Virus record (IMG/VR): IMGVR_UViG_3300037560_000029 | Span: 1-47,258 of that record | DNA length: 47,258 nt | Strand: one strand, 5' to 3' | From: a virus | Shown: positions 36,459-46,153 of the stretch, piece after piece | Position numbering within the stretch: position 1 is the stretch's first letter | How the letters are laid out: each line of letters starts with the position of its first letter | The notes under the pieces: generated by a model | Told to the model about the DNA's origin: nothing | The model's input: the letters and a program-made list of their open reading frames with translations, nothing else | Databases searched by the model: none | Translations under genes and position numbers: made by a program

Positions 36459-38014
36459 TGCCAACACAGCGCGCCCATGGTGGCGCTGCTCTTATACCCA
36501 TCAACCTCACGGCTCCCGCTTTTGCAGGGCTAAACACTGAAAGAGAGGCTACGTTGCTGGGACAAGAGTGGGCGACGGTTCTCAAGAATGTTATTTTTGA
36601 CAGTTCAGGACGAGTATCTGTGCGCACAGGATGGACTTCTAGTACTACTTCTGCAGTTGCGGGCGTAGTCCTAAGAATTCATGAATACGTAAAGGCTGAT
36701 GGTACGTCAGAAATAATTTCCAGTACGGACGCTGATATCTTCTCAGGCACAACGTCCCCGTCAAGTGTAGAGGGAACCCTCGGGATCTCAGAAGGACACA
36801 TCAAGTTTGTTAACTTCAATGATAAGTGTATTGCTATTGGTGTAGGAACGAGCGGTAACCCTGCTGTCTACACTGGGACGGGAAACTTTACGACGATCAC
36901 GGTCAATAGTGGAACTGCTCCAACTGGTACGGTTGGTACTGCTGCTTTTGGCAGGCTGTGGTGTGTTGACACTGACGGTAAAACTATTCGCTACAGTGCC
37001 TTGCTAGACGAGACCCGTTGGGCAGTCGTTGACGGCGGCGGAACTATCGACATGTCTAAGGTCTGGCCTTCAGGACAAGATGCTATTACTGCTATCGCAG
37101 AGCTTGCAGGAGACCTTGTAGTTTTTGGTAAGGAAAATATAGTAATTTGGACAGACGGGTCTGGGTCCGCACTGGGCATTGATCCAACTACTATCTATGT
37201 GTCAGACACATTTCCGGGTATGGGGTGTATCTCTCAGTTTGCGGTGACGCGAGCAGTAGGAGACTTATGGTTTGTGTCTTCATCAGGGCTCCAAAGTATG
37301 AGGCGAGCACTACAAGATAGAACAACTCCTACTAACAATGTAACACAGAACGTACAGTCATCATTTCTTCAATACGTAGATGCAGAGTCTGATCCAAATG
37401 ATATGACTCTTGTCTATTCTCCTAGAGAAGACTTTGTTCTTGCCGTATTCCCTACATCTAATAAGATTATGTATTTTAATACGAAGAGGGTAATGCAAGA
37501 CAGAACGTATCGAACAGCTGAGTGGACAGGTGATCTACAAACTGCCACCTATAGAGCTTCCACACGAGGCCTTCTGGGATCTCTTACAGGGACTGTTGGG
37601 GAGATCATGACGTATAGTGGTTTTGATGATGATGGAACCACTTATGATTTCTCTTACGAATCGGGATGGCTTGACTTCGGGGAAGAGTTAAATGGATACA
37701 TTAAAATCATCAAGAAGATGTCTAGCTTTGTGTTTATACAGTCGGCTACTTCTCTTAATTTTACGATTAAGTATGATTTCAATACGAATCCCCGTACTAC
37801 TTCAATTACCGTAGAAGGTGGGGGTGGGGCAGAATACAGTTTGGGCGAATGGAGCCTCGGAGAATACTCTGGAGGCACTTCAATTAGAACTCTCTCGATA
37901 CCGGGTCAAGGTAGTGGGCAGTTCGTAAAAGTAGGTGTTAACTTGAATACAACGAATTCTCGTTTCGCTCTTCAACAAATTAATCTTTATGCTAAAGTAG
38001 GAAGGATAGCCTAA
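36458..38014 (+). CDS. Tail tubular protein B-like tail hub, 518 aa
   Basis: Begins MPTQRAHGGAALIPINLTAP and contains FAGLNTEREATLLGQEWATVLKNVIFDSSGRVSVRTGW, the typical opening of phage tail-hub/beta-propeller proteins (T7 gp12 and P22-type tail needles' neighbours). The middle shows repeated beta blades (DIFSGTTSPS, VYTGTGNFTTITVN, IRYSALLDETRW, GDLVVFGKENIVIW). It overlaps tubular A by one base (ATG shared) and should form the nozzle of the short tail. Confidence 0.75.
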   Translation: MPTQRAHGGAALIPINLTAPAFAGLNTEREATLLGQEWATVLKNVIFDSSGRVSVRTGWTSSTTSAVAGVVLRIHEYVKADGTSEIISSTDADIFSGTTSPSSVEGTLGISEGHIKFVNFNDKCIAIGVGTSGNPAVYTGTGNFTTITVNSGTAPTGTVGTAAFGRLWCVDTDGKTIRYSALLDETRWAVVDGGGTIDMSKVWPSGQDAITAIAELAGDLVVFGKENIVIWTDGSGSALGIDPTTIYVSDTFPGMGCISQFAVTRAVGDLWFVSSSGLQSMRRALQDRTTPTNNVTQNVQSSFLQYVDAESDPNDMTLVYSPREDFVLAVFPTSNKIMYFNTKRVMQDRTYRTAEWTGDLQTATYRASTRGLLGSLTGTVGEIMTYSGFDDDGTTYDFSYESGWLDFGEELNGYIKIIKKMSSFVFIQSATSLNFTIKYDFNTNPRTTSITVEGGGGAEYSLGEWSLGEYSGGTSIRTLSIPGQGSGQFVKVGVNLNTTNSRFALQQINLYAKVGRIA

Positions 38015-39123
38015 TGTCAGATTATGCAAGAGCCAACAGTGGTGGTGCTACCCACTTTACAGATAAAGACGGCCTTAGTACCGGAGATGCCAATAAGCTT
38101 ATTGTAGGTTCAGAACATGACTCTGAGTTCAACGCTATTCTTACTGCAGCTAATTCTAAGTATGATTCAGATGATATAGCTAGCCAAGCAGAGGCTGAAG
38201 CAGGCTCTAGCAACACTAAGGTCATGACACCTCTCCGAGTTCAGAACTGGGGAGATGCAAACTCAGGTGCAGTTGGAGATTTACAAGCTCTTGCTGACCC
38301 AAATGCCGACACCCTTTTTGGGTGGGACGATAGTGCAGGTGCGGGGATTGGGTTTACCGCGGGTACGGGCATGGGCTTCAGTACTACTACCTTTGAGATG
38401 TCCCACCTAGGCTTTGAGGATCTCGTTGATCCCGGAGCAGATCGTATTGCTTTCTGGGACGACGGCGCGTCTAAGTTTGACTGGCTTGTGCCGGGCGACG
38501 GCATTGAGATTAGTGGTACGAATCTACAACTACCAGCAGCAGTTGCTGGTGCTGGCCTGACCCTAACATCTGGAGTTCTTGCAGTTGTTGGGGGTGATGG
38601 TATCACAGCTAATGCTAATGATATCGAACTAACCGCTGCAGGTGCTTCAACGACAAATCCGGTAGACATTGCCAGTGGTGTTGTCTCTCTTGATGTAGAG
38701 GCGCTAACCACCATAGAGGGCAATGCACTCGCTGCTACCGATACGTTCTACGTTGAAGATGGCGGAGTATCCAAAGGCATAGAGGTGCAAGCGGCGGGCC
38801 TTCGAGTCCAGACTGGTCAGGCAACACAGACGTTAGCCGCTGCAGATATGAATTCCATCATGGAGTTTACTGCAACAGCAACACTCACACTGCCTCTGAA
38901 TGCTACGGCAGCTCTGCCTGTTGGCGTGCCAATTGTGCTGAACGTGAAGCATGCGACACAAGTACTTACCGTAACAGCAGATACATCTGTAACATTAGTT
39001 AGTATCTTTCATCCGGGAGGAGGATCAGCAGCATCAGACGTAGTTAGTGCGGGAGGCAGTGCTCTACTCTATAAGACTGCAGCAGACGTGTGGGCGCTGA
39101 CTGGAAATATTGTAGACTCATGA
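38014..39123 (+). CDS. Tail fibre protein, 369 aa
   Basis: Begins MSDYARANSGGATHFTDKDG. It has Ala/Thr/Gly-rich repeats such as GDANSGAVGDLQALADPNAD, GFEDLVDPGADRIAFWDDGA and VGGDGITANANDIELTAAGA, the last type found in shaft modules of phage fibres. The C-terminus (TLPLNATAALPVGVPIVLNV) is a beta-rich tip. There is no recognisable chaperone or depolymerase. It overlaps the hub stop by one base and is probably an adhesion fibre. Confidence 0.7.
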   Translation: MSDYARANSGGATHFTDKDGLSTGDANKLIVGSEHDSEFNAILTAANSKYDSDDIASQAEAEAGSSNTKVMTPLRVQNWGDANSGAVGDLQALADPNADTLFGWDDSAGAGIGFTAGTGMGFSTTTFEMSHLGFEDLVDPGADRIAFWDDGASKFDWLVPGDGIEISGTNLQLPAAVAGAGLTLTSGVLAVVGGDGITANANDIELTAAGASTTNPVDIASGVVSLDVEALTTIEGNALAATDTFYVEDGGVSKGIEVQAAGLRVQTGQATQTLAAADMNSIMEFTATATLTLPLNATAALPVGVPIVLNVKHATQVLTVTADTSVTLVSIFHPGGGSAASDVVSAGGSALLYKTAADVWALTGNIVDS

Positions 39124-39560
39124 GTTTATTCTTCAATCTTATGGCTGTTGGCCTCAACGCCGTATATTCTCTTTCCAACTTGAATGGATCGTATGTCGAT
39201 ACAGATTTTGGTGCTAATACTTATGGTGTGACGATAAGATTTGGAACAGATGGTACTGTTGATGTTTTACGCACCGTCGCGGCTGACCAATTGGATGAAG
39301 AACAACATACTGATCCCGGCGTGCTGTCGGGTGGTACTTCTATTAGAGTTACTAATACAGCAGGCAGTGACATGACTGCTGGCGAAGCACGGGGGACATG
39401 GCTTGCTATTACAGCTAATCGTAGTTTCACTATGAGCTATGTAGCAGCTGGTGGACCAGATACCATAAGTGGAACATTCACACTTGAGCTCTCCAATGAT
39501 GGCGGTAGCACTATTGTTGCTACTGATACGGGACTTGTAATAACGGCGGGATCACTATGA
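39120..39560 (+). CDS. Hypothetical structural protein, 146 aa
   Basis: Starts MSLFFNLMAVGLNAVYSLSN from ATG 39120-39122, overlapping the fibre stop as ATGA. It is beta-rich (VTIRFGTDGTVDVLRTVAAD, GTFTLELSNDGGSTIVATDT), with the pattern of a small jelly-roll or Ig-like domain. It probably belongs to the tail or fibre. No family is recognised. Confidence 0.6.
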   Translation: MSLFFNLMAVGLNAVYSLSNLNGSYVDTDFGANTYGVTIRFGTDGTVDVLRTVAADQLDEEQHTDPGVLSGGTSIRVTNTAGSDMTAGEARGTWLAITANRSFTMSYVAAGGPDTISGTFTLELSNDGGSTIVATDTGLVITAGSL

Positions 39561-39757
39561 TGTTAACAGATAAAGGCGCACTAACTCTACTTGTTGCAAG
39601 TCCTGCAGCCGCAGCAAGTATGTCGTGGGTAGACACAGCGACAGGGTTCGTTGAGTTTGCGGTTGCAATAGCATCTCTCATAGGGTTAATATGGGCAGCC
39701 CTGTATCACTATGAAAGGTGGACTAAACTCCGTAAACAACGGAAGGAGAAAAAGTAA
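39557..39757 (+). CDS. Holin-like membrane protein, 66 aa
   Basis: Begins MMLTDKGALTLLVASPAAAA. One or two membrane segments are seen: LLVASPAAAASMSWV (weak) and FVEFAVAIASLIGLIWAALYHY (strong), followed by a highly basic C-terminus (KLRKQRKEKK). Size, topology and charge are those of small phage holins. A second holin-like protein is encoded at 46696-47031. Start choice between two adjacent ATGs is uncertain. Confidence 0.65.
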   Translation: MMLTDKGALTLLVASPAAAASMSWVDTATGFVEFAVAIASLIGLIWAALYHYERWTKLRKQRKEKK

Positions 39758-40893
39758 TGCCTGAGCCAATCCAAGATGTAATCCCTGGATTTAATCTCCT
39801 GATGGGATTGTATATGAACAATCGCTTCAGGCAGACCAACAGTGATATCAGTGACTTAACTACGTTTCAACCGCAGGGCTTTCAATCTCCGTCTGGTTTT
39901 GGTATTACACCCGGAGGTGCTGGACTTCAAGGGCAGCAGCAAGGAAATCTAAGTTCGTTGCTTGGACAGCAGGGTGCGGGTCTCTTAGGTGGGGGTTTGT
40001 TTAACGACCCCAACTTCCAGTCAGCTTTCCAGAATAATGATATCTTTGGAGCACAGCAAGGTGCTCAACAAGGGTTACAGCAGGGCATAGGACCGCAAGC
40101 CTTTGGAGGTCTACAGGGACTGTTCGGTCAGAATCAAGGCCTATCCAACCTATTTGCACAACAGACAGCGCAAGGTCCACAGGACTTCTCTGGTGGTGCG
40201 CAAGGTGGTTTGTTTGGTGCAGGCTTCAATGCCATCAACCAAGCAGGAAATGTGAGTGGTCTGGTACAACAGAACCTTGATGCTTCTAACGCACTGGCAC
40301 GTCCGGGCGAAGACCGCTTGATTAATCGATTCAACAACCAAGAGTTCCTCCGCACGGGGGGAGCGACTTCTGGTGCGCAGGAACGGCAAGGTCAACTCTT
40401 TGACAGTCTTTTCGGAGCTCAAAACCAACGTGTTCTTAGCGCACAACAGACTGGTTTACAGGCACAGCAGCAGTTAGGCCAGTTCGGACTAGGAGCTACT
40501 GGACAAGGTGCAGGTCTTCTAGGACAGAACCTCAGCCAGTTTAACCAAGGTGCGGGCTTTGCTAATCTATTCGGACAGGGCGCACAGGGTGTTGAGGGTC
40601 AGGCATTTGGACAAGGTCTGCAGTCCCTACAACAGAACCAGAGTGCAGGACAGCAACGTCTGTCTAACGCTATGAACCTATTCGGACTCGGAAACCAAAC
40701 GTTCGGACAGAACTTCGGACTTGGTCTTCAAGCACAGGGCTCCCTTACAGACAGAGATCAGATGTTCGCGAACCTGTTCCTTGGGCAGCAGAACGCAGCA
40801 GCTAATAGAATAGGAGCCACGGGACTACACGCAGGAGCCTTGGCCGAAAATACTAGGAACCAAGGTGGTTTCCTTTCTAACTTATTTGGGTAA
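39757..40893 (+). CDS. Gln/Gly-rich internal virion protein with FG/GLFG-like repeats
   Basis: A 378-residue protein that is rich in Gln, Gly, Phe, Leu and Asn. Short motifs repeat throughout: LFGQ, FGQG, GLFGAG, SLFGAQ, LFGLGNQTFGQ. The composition is like intrinsically disordered Q/G-rich regions and FG nucleoporins. The order hub-fibre-holin-this-internal proteins matches the ejection protein region of T7-like phages (gp14-16), so it is probably part of the internal core or DNA-ejection tube. The first helical segment (PEPIQDVIPGFNLLMGLYMN) could anchor it. Confidence 0.6.
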   Translation: MPEPIQDVIPGFNLLMGLYMNNRFRQTNSDISDLTTFQPQGFQSPSGFGITPGGAGLQGQQQGNLSSLLGQQGAGLLGGGLFNDPNFQSAFQNNDIFGAQQGAQQGLQQGIGPQAFGGLQGLFGQNQGLSNLFAQQTAQGPQDFSGGAQGGLFGAGFNAINQAGNVSGLVQQNLDASNALARPGEDRLINRFNNQEFLRTGGATSGAQERQGQLFDSLFGAQNQRVLSAQQTGLQAQQQLGQFGLGATGQGAGLLGQNLSQFNQGAGFANLFGQGAQGVEGQAFGQGLQSLQQNQSAGQQRLSNAMNLFGLGNQTFGQNFGLGLQAQGSLTDRDQMFANLFLGQQNAAANRIGATGLHAGALAENTRNQGGFLSNLFG

Positions 40894-40898
40894 TCTAT

Positions 40899-42503
40899 AT
40901 GGCCGATAACAATATCCAAGGATTACTTCAGGAGCTCGGGGTGCAGAGTACTGCCGAGCTTGAAGCTAAGATCCTTCAACAAAAAGTAGGAGGTGGAGGA
41001 CGGAGAGACGTAGCTGGTCTTTTCGCTGGTATTAAAGGACTCTTCACAGGGTCCAGCTCTAAGGATGAAGGCGGCTTTGGAAAAGGAGGACGAGGATTCA
41101 GAGAGTTCTTCCGCGATTATAAACAAGCTACAAAGCTAGCAGACGATAGGTTTGTAGCTGAAGGCATGGGCCTCCCCGGTGGCGCAGACGAGCTCCGTAG
41201 GAAAAGAGCTACTCAGCAGGCTATATCCTCAGCTAAATTCCAGAACACTGGCAATGCTTTTGAGGATCAGATGGCTTCTTTGAAGCAGATAACTCAGATA
41301 GCACAGACTAATGGGGACGTTGGACTGTTGTTCAAGACGCAGAAGAAGATCATGGAGCTTCGACAAGAGAAGCTAGCCTTCGACCGACTTGAGAGCAAAG
41401 AACGACGCACTCGTATTGAGTTCAATCGTGACCTAACTACCGGCGTTGACATCATCCCACAAGGAGTGAATGCGCTCGCTGATGGATTCCGACCTTCCTC
41501 TGCTGTCTATGTAGAAACAGGTGGAGACGATGAGCAGGGTGCGTGGCTAGTAACACATCCAGATGGAACATCTGGCTGGCAGGACCAAATCCAAGTATAT
41601 GATCCCCTCGTTGACCCCTTTGGTAAGACGGGTACACGTGTGTCAGAGAGTTTGCAGAAGGTTGCTATCTCACAAGCAGGGGGAGGTAAGTCCTACGCAG
41701 CACGACGTGATGGACTGCTCAATCTAACCCAGATAGCGGAAGCGACGGGCGGGGTTACTGACCTCTTCTTGTCCTTCCAAGACCCACAAGCCATCACTGC
41801 CTTCTTTGGTAGTGGCGCGGTGTTAGCAGACAAGGTTGTCCGGTTCGGAGAGTCTATGCACGGAGCCTTCACAGGTAAGGGTGTAGGAGACGGCACATAT
41901 ATAGACAACTTCTCTGGAAGATCATTCAAAGATGATACCTTTGTGTGGAATGGCAGACCTGTATCCGAGAGCAAACAGAAAGCTTTGTTTATGGAGTCCG
42001 CCCGCAAGGTTGATATATCTATACCCGAACATCTGAGAGCCACCCTAGCTGAGGTTGCCAATGGTGCTGCACAGTACAGGGCGCTCATCATGGAGATGGC
42101 CTACATGGACGCACGTCAGCAAGAACCTTCGAACCGTGGTCTATCTGATAATGACATTAAAGCTGCTTTGGAGCGCATTGGTGGCTACGCAGCCAACCCC
42201 GTAACTTTCCTTGATCGACAGGTATCTGTGGCTCAAAGGAACCTACGGAAGATGGAAAACCTTGGAGCAGAGCTCTCACCATATGTAGTTAAAGGTCCCA
42301 GTGGTGAAGAGGTGCTGTGGGACAAGGTACAGATTAAAGATAATATATATGACCCCGGGCTGGTAACTAAGACTATTGACGACATTGAGAATAGTATAGC
42401 GAAGATGACAGCTGCTAAAGACACCATTATACAGAGGCAATTAGGTACAGAATCTCCAGACGTCTCTGATGAAACTGATGAAGACTTCTTGAGTGGATTC
42501 TAA
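40899..42503 (+). CDS. Internal virion protein, 534 aa
   Basis: Begins MADNNIQGLLQELGVQSTAE, with a Gly-rich segment (KDEGGFGKGGRGFREFF), then long charged helices (QKKIMELRQEKLAFDRLESKERRTRIEF), a middle with WNGRPVSESKQKALF and a helical end rich in acidic residues. It follows the Q/G-rich gene and precedes a 916-residue gene, as T7 gp15 lies between gp14 and gp16. No enzymatic motif is visible. An ejection-core role is inferred from position and composition. Confidence 0.65.
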   Translation: MADNNIQGLLQELGVQSTAELEAKILQQKVGGGGRRDVAGLFAGIKGLFTGSSSKDEGGFGKGGRGFREFFRDYKQATKLADDRFVAEGMGLPGGADELRRKRATQQAISSAKFQNTGNAFEDQMASLKQITQIAQTNGDVGLLFKTQKKIMELRQEKLAFDRLESKERRTRIEFNRDLTTGVDIIPQGVNALADGFRPSSAVYVETGGDDEQGAWLVTHPDGTSGWQDQIQVYDPLVDPFGKTGTRVSESLQKVAISQAGGGKSYAARRDGLLNLTQIAEATGGVTDLFLSFQDPQAITAFFGSGAVLADKVVRFGESMHGAFTGKGVGDGTYIDNFSGRSFKDDTFVWNGRPVSESKQKALFMESARKVDISIPEHLRATLAEVANGAAQYRALIMEMAYMDARQQEPSNRGLSDNDIKAALERIGGYAANPVTFLDRQVSVAQRNLRKMENLGAELSPYVVKGPSGEEVLWDKVQIKDNIYDPGLVTKTIDDIENSIAKMTAAKDTIIQRQLGTESPDVSDETDEDFLSGF

Positions 42504-45253
42504 TGGCTAGAGAACTAGCATCTGAAGAGGAAGCACAACGGCTGCATGGACTCATGGCCGCGCCCGGTGCCCGGGACTCTATGGATTCAGCGGACTGGGA
42601 TCGTCGTATGAATACGCTGCGTAATTGGCGAGAGAGTAACCCTCGCCTATTGGGGCAGCCGGGAGCATCTGATCCTCGTATAGATACGTCTCCTATGCCT
42701 ACAGGTATTGAAGCTATAGACTTCGCAGGGCAGACAGTACGACGTACCGCACCACACACCCCCTCCTTTGACGAAAAGATTCCATCAATGGATGACCTTC
42801 CCTTCGACCACCCCTCCCGCCTGCGTAAACAGGTGGCTGATGAGGGCGTGGATATGCAAAAGGGTGCCCCGTTCTGGCAACGTATGCAGCTAGCTCTGAA
42901 GCCCAACATACCAGAAAGACGTGGTCGTGCCATGCCTCAGATCATGGCGGAGGCTTTCCAGCAGGTGCCTGATGACTTACCTAAATTCAGGTACGACTCA
43001 AGACTTGGTGAGTTCCAGATCATGCGACCTACCAACGATGGCAGGTTCCGGTGGACGAGCATGGACGGCACGGGCATAGAGATGGGCGACCTCGGGGATA
43101 TGTTTAACCTTGGAGAGATAGGTAGCATATCAGGCAGTGTTGTAGGTGTTGGTAAGGGCAAGGTATTTACCTTTGGCAAGCTAGGACCACGCGGCCAGAC
43201 AGCCGTAGGTGGGTTCGCAGGCGGCAGTCTTGGTCGTATGACCGGAGAGATGGCGTCTATAGTGGCCGACTACATAAGTTCCGGGGGCGAAGAGTTCCCC
43301 ACGCTACAACAGTGGCAAGAATTAGGACTCACAGGAGCACAGCTAGAGGGACTAGCTACAGTGTTCGGTGAGCTTGGTGCTAAGATACTACGCAGTGGTA
43401 GCACTGCTATACAGGAAGGTGCAGCCCGCCTTCAAGGAAAGCAGGCAGTATTTGGAGACGCAGACCAGCTAGCCTTTCATAACAAGAACCTGAAAGAAAC
43501 ACAAGAAGATATGATACGCATCAAGGACACTCTCGGGCGAGAGGACCTTGCAGTTACAGAAGGGACGGCCTCACATAGCATTGATCTCATTGAAGGGGAG
43601 AACTTTGCACTAAAGAATGCAGCGAAGAATACTCAGCGTGGGTTTAACAAAGCGCAGGCTAGGAGTAAGCGAACCTTTAGCGACTACGTCAATAAAGTGT
43701 GGGGCGGTAATGAGAAGTTCTTAGGGAATAAGTTCGGTACCATTCGAGCAGCTAATGATACGTTGACAGACGCCAGTGTGGTTGTGGCACAGAACACAGA
43801 CGGGGTACTTCGTTTCTCTTCAAAAGCAGACCCTACCTTTGGTCTTAACGTGAATCCACAAGGAACTGTGTGGCAGGCAAAGCTGCTTGATAATGACGGA
43901 CTTGATATAGTTGCTCACGGCCTTAACGGTACAGGAATAGATAATAAGTTATATATTGCAGCTGCTGAAGAAGCAGGAACGTATGGCAAAGCTCTAGCTT
44001 CGGACAATAGTGTTACAGGAGAAGCTTACGATGTGTGGAAATCTCTCAATGGTCACCCCAGTATAGGGAAACTAGAGTGGAATCCCACTGCACGATGGGA
44101 CTCAAGCATCGAACGTTGGGTTACTAACGACTTTGGTCCTGTTGTTAAGATGGCGGACCCTACACCTATATCTCCTTTACTACTGAAAGAAGGTGTTAAG
44201 GTAGGACGGGGAGCAGAAGGTAAATTTGTAGCTCATAAGGACCTCACGCGTGTCATGCGGCAGCCGGGGCGTAAAGAATTGGGTACTATTGGCGAAGAGA
44301 TTAAGAATCCTTTCATCAAGCAGGACTGGAAGGAGGCTGTTCTCAAAGACTACGAAACCAACGTCAATGTCAAGGGTAAGTTCAGTGAAGCAAACTTTGA
44401 TATCTGGAAGAAGGAAACTCGTCGTTTCAATGAAGAGATATTCAACCCCAGTGAGATGGCGCGCATCAACCAAGTTGGAGGTCTTCGCGCTGTTGTAGAG
44501 GGCGGTCGTGGGGCAGCAGACAACAGTCTCAGTACCCTCGCTCGTAACATAAAAGTAGAGCCTTCTAATAAGATGCTCAAAGACCCTTCGCAACGTCCTC
44601 TCTGGAACCAGATGAAGTCGCTTGACCGTAGATCACGTCAGCGTACGATGAAGATACTAGATGCTCAAGGACAGGGTGACGGAATACGAGCACTCTTTAA
44701 GGATGAGCTACGCCTCGACCTGTTGAACAGGACGAAGGGCAGTAATATCACAGGATTTGATAAGTGGTTGGAGCTCAACCGTGACCTCATCACTGATGTA
44801 ATGGGTGAGCAACGAGCGGTTCCTTATCTAGCACACCTACGTACTATGGGTAATGTAGTTAAGAGACGTAGTGACCGTGCTATGGTGGTAGGCAGTGCAG
44901 CGGAAGCCAACCCTACTATGCTAGGTCTGACTCGTGTACTGTTCGGCCCATTGTCCAGAGCCCAGAGGTTCTTCTCTGCTGCCCGTAAGGGACAGGTACG
45001 TGCCCGCAGTGCTACGATTGGTGACATCATCACTGACCCTGACTTGCTCAAGGAACTGGTCAGAATACAGACATCTCCGGTAGCATCCGTACAAGCTGCT
45101 CGTATGATGCAGCGTACTGGCCTAGTTGATGCCTTCTGGAAGGACGCAGATACGTTCAGTGCCGACAACCCAGAACATAGGCGCACACTAGCACAAATAG
45201 TCTATGAAGAGCTCCAGACTGAGTTCGCAGAAGCGGATGCAGCACGTGAATAA
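42503..45253 (+). CDS. Large internal virion (ejection) protein, 916 aa
   Basis: Begins MARELASEEEAQRLHGLMAA and is the largest protein in the window, with long charged helices throughout (ARSKRTFSDYVNKVWGGNEKFL; KKETRRFNEEIFNPSEMARI) and a Gly-rich potential membrane-entry stretch (GQTAVGGFAGGSLGRMTGEM, about residues 230-250). T7 gp16 is the position counterpart but has a lytic transglycosylase domain; none is seen here. Its end overlaps the endolysin start. It probably forms part of the tube through which DNA is ejected. Confidence 0.65.
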   Translation: MARELASEEEAQRLHGLMAAPGARDSMDSADWDRRMNTLRNWRESNPRLLGQPGASDPRIDTSPMPTGIEAIDFAGQTVRRTAPHTPSFDEKIPSMDDLPFDHPSRLRKQVADEGVDMQKGAPFWQRMQLALKPNIPERRGRAMPQIMAEAFQQVPDDLPKFRYDSRLGEFQIMRPTNDGRFRWTSMDGTGIEMGDLGDMFNLGEIGSISGSVVGVGKGKVFTFGKLGPRGQTAVGGFAGGSLGRMTGEMASIVADYISSGGEEFPTLQQWQELGLTGAQLEGLATVFGELGAKILRSGSTAIQEGAARLQGKQAVFGDADQLAFHNKNLKETQEDMIRIKDTLGREDLAVTEGTASHSIDLIEGENFALKNAAKNTQRGFNKAQARSKRTFSDYVNKVWGGNEKFLGNKFGTIRAANDTLTDASVVVAQNTDGVLRFSSKADPTFGLNVNPQGTVWQAKLLDNDGLDIVAHGLNGTGIDNKLYIAAAEEAGTYGKALASDNSVTGEAYDVWKSLNGHPSIGKLEWNPTARWDSSIERWVTNDFGPVVKMADPTPISPLLLKEGVKVGRGAEGKFVAHKDLTRVMRQPGRKELGTIGEEIKNPFIKQDWKEAVLKDYETNVNVKGKFSEANFDIWKKETRRFNEEIFNPSEMARINQVGGLRAVVEGGRGAADNSLSTLARNIKVEPSNKMLKDPSQRPLWNQMKSLDRRSRQRTMKILDAQGQGDGIRALFKDELRLDLLNRTKGSNITGFDKWLELNRDLITDVMGEQRAVPYLAHLRTMGNVVKRRSDRAMVVGSAAEANPTMLGLTRVLFGPLSRAQRFFSAARKGQVRARSATIGDIITDPDLLKELVRIQTSPVASVQAARMMQRTGLVDAFWKDADTFSADNPEHRRTLAQIVYEELQTEFAEADAARE

Positions 45254-45650
45254 GTGGGGCGCAGAATCACTAGCAGTTAGGGCCACTCTAGATGAGAGGC
45301 TCCAGCTGCTAGTGGATAAACTACTGTGGTACATGGACGTATCATTACTTGATGGGCACCGCGATGAGCGGGAGCAGAGTACTCTTTACGGACAAGAGAA
45401 GACACAGGTCAAGTGGCCTAACAGCAAGCATAACGCAACACCTAGTCTGGCTGTAGACATGCAGCCTTATCCCCGACCAGAGAAAGAAGAAGAACTCTGG
45501 GCTGGGCTGGGGTACATGGCTGGATTGTGCTTTATGATTGCTGCGCAGCATGGGTTTGCTGTAAGGTGGGGAGGCGACTGGAACAGAAACGGTTCTGTCG
45601 CTGACAATAACTTCGATGATTTATTTCACATAGAGATATACAACCTCTGA
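45237..45650 (+). CDS. M15-type peptidase endolysin (L-Ala-D-Glu / D-Ala-D-Ala class)
   Basis: A 137-residue peptidoglycan hydrolase from ATG 45237. SKHNATPSLAVDMQPYP (63-79) provides zinc ligands His65 and Asp74, and DDLFHIEI (127-134) provides His131, the H-x(6,8)-D...H set of the M15/VanY family. The middle (LLWYMDVSLLDGHRDEREQ) is the hallmark of the T5-type endopeptidase. There is no signal peptide, so release needs a holin. An earlier ATG at 45204 lies in the previous gene and gives a longer N-terminus with no obvious function. Confidence 0.85.
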   Translation: MQHVNKWGAESLAVRATLDERLQLLVDKLLWYMDVSLLDGHRDEREQSTLYGQEKTQVKWPNSKHNATPSLAVDMQPYPRPEKEEELWAGLGYMAGLCFMIAAQHGFAVRWGGDWNRNGSVADNNFDDLFHIEIYNL

Positions 45651-46153
45651 ACCATAATTTATTTAAATATCTAACGAACGACGGACTTGTGTCTGATGGT
45701 AGTAATCTTGAAATGGCTACTACTGCAGATAAGTATTACATGGGACCTCCAGCTGGAGAAATATGGGCGATCAGTCGTATGATTATGTTCATCGAAGATT
45801 CAGGCCACGGAGATACTTCTGATTACGGAGCTGGATCGGCTCTTACTAATGGTGTGCAGCTGTACATCACACGCGGAGGTCCTGATGGGACAACGATCCT
45901 TGATCTCATGGACGGCGGCACAGTTAAAACTAATGGTGGTTGGGCAGCTTTGTGTTTTGATCTAGCTATTACTGCTCCCGGAGCAGGGAACCCCGGTGCT
46001 ATTGGGATTGCTATACGATATACGTTTGCTAAATCAGGAGCTCTTGTGGTTCTTTGTGGACATAGAGATGAAAAAATAGTAATGAATATACAAGATTCTT
46101 TAACAGGTCTTGTAACACAGACTGCATTTATTCAAGGATATAGAGAAGCATAA
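45647..46153 (+). CDS. Paralogous structural protein copy 1 (start codon uncertain)
   Basis: Similarity to the next gene extends upstream of the first ATG-like start (GTG at 45689): NHNLFKYLTNDGLVSDGSN here against ESIFRYLTDDGLVADGTN there. The open frame for that extension begins at CTG 45647-45649, which overlaps the endolysin TGA (CTGA). Either a CTG start, ATA or TTA start, or readthrough is needed. The remainder (ADKYYMGPPAGEIWAISRMI, LTNGVQLYITRGG, TILDLMDGGTVKTNGGW) aligns with copy 2 along its length. Function is unknown; both are probably virion or lysis-region proteins. Confidence 0.65.
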   Translation: MNHNLFKYLTNDGLVSDGSNLEMATTADKYYMGPPAGEIWAISRMIMFIEDSGHGDTSDYGAGSALTNGVQLYITRGGPDGTTILDLMDGGTVKTNGGWAALCFDLAITAPGAGNPGAIGIAIRYTFAKSGALVVLCGHRDEKIVMNIQDSLTGLVTQTAFIQGYREA

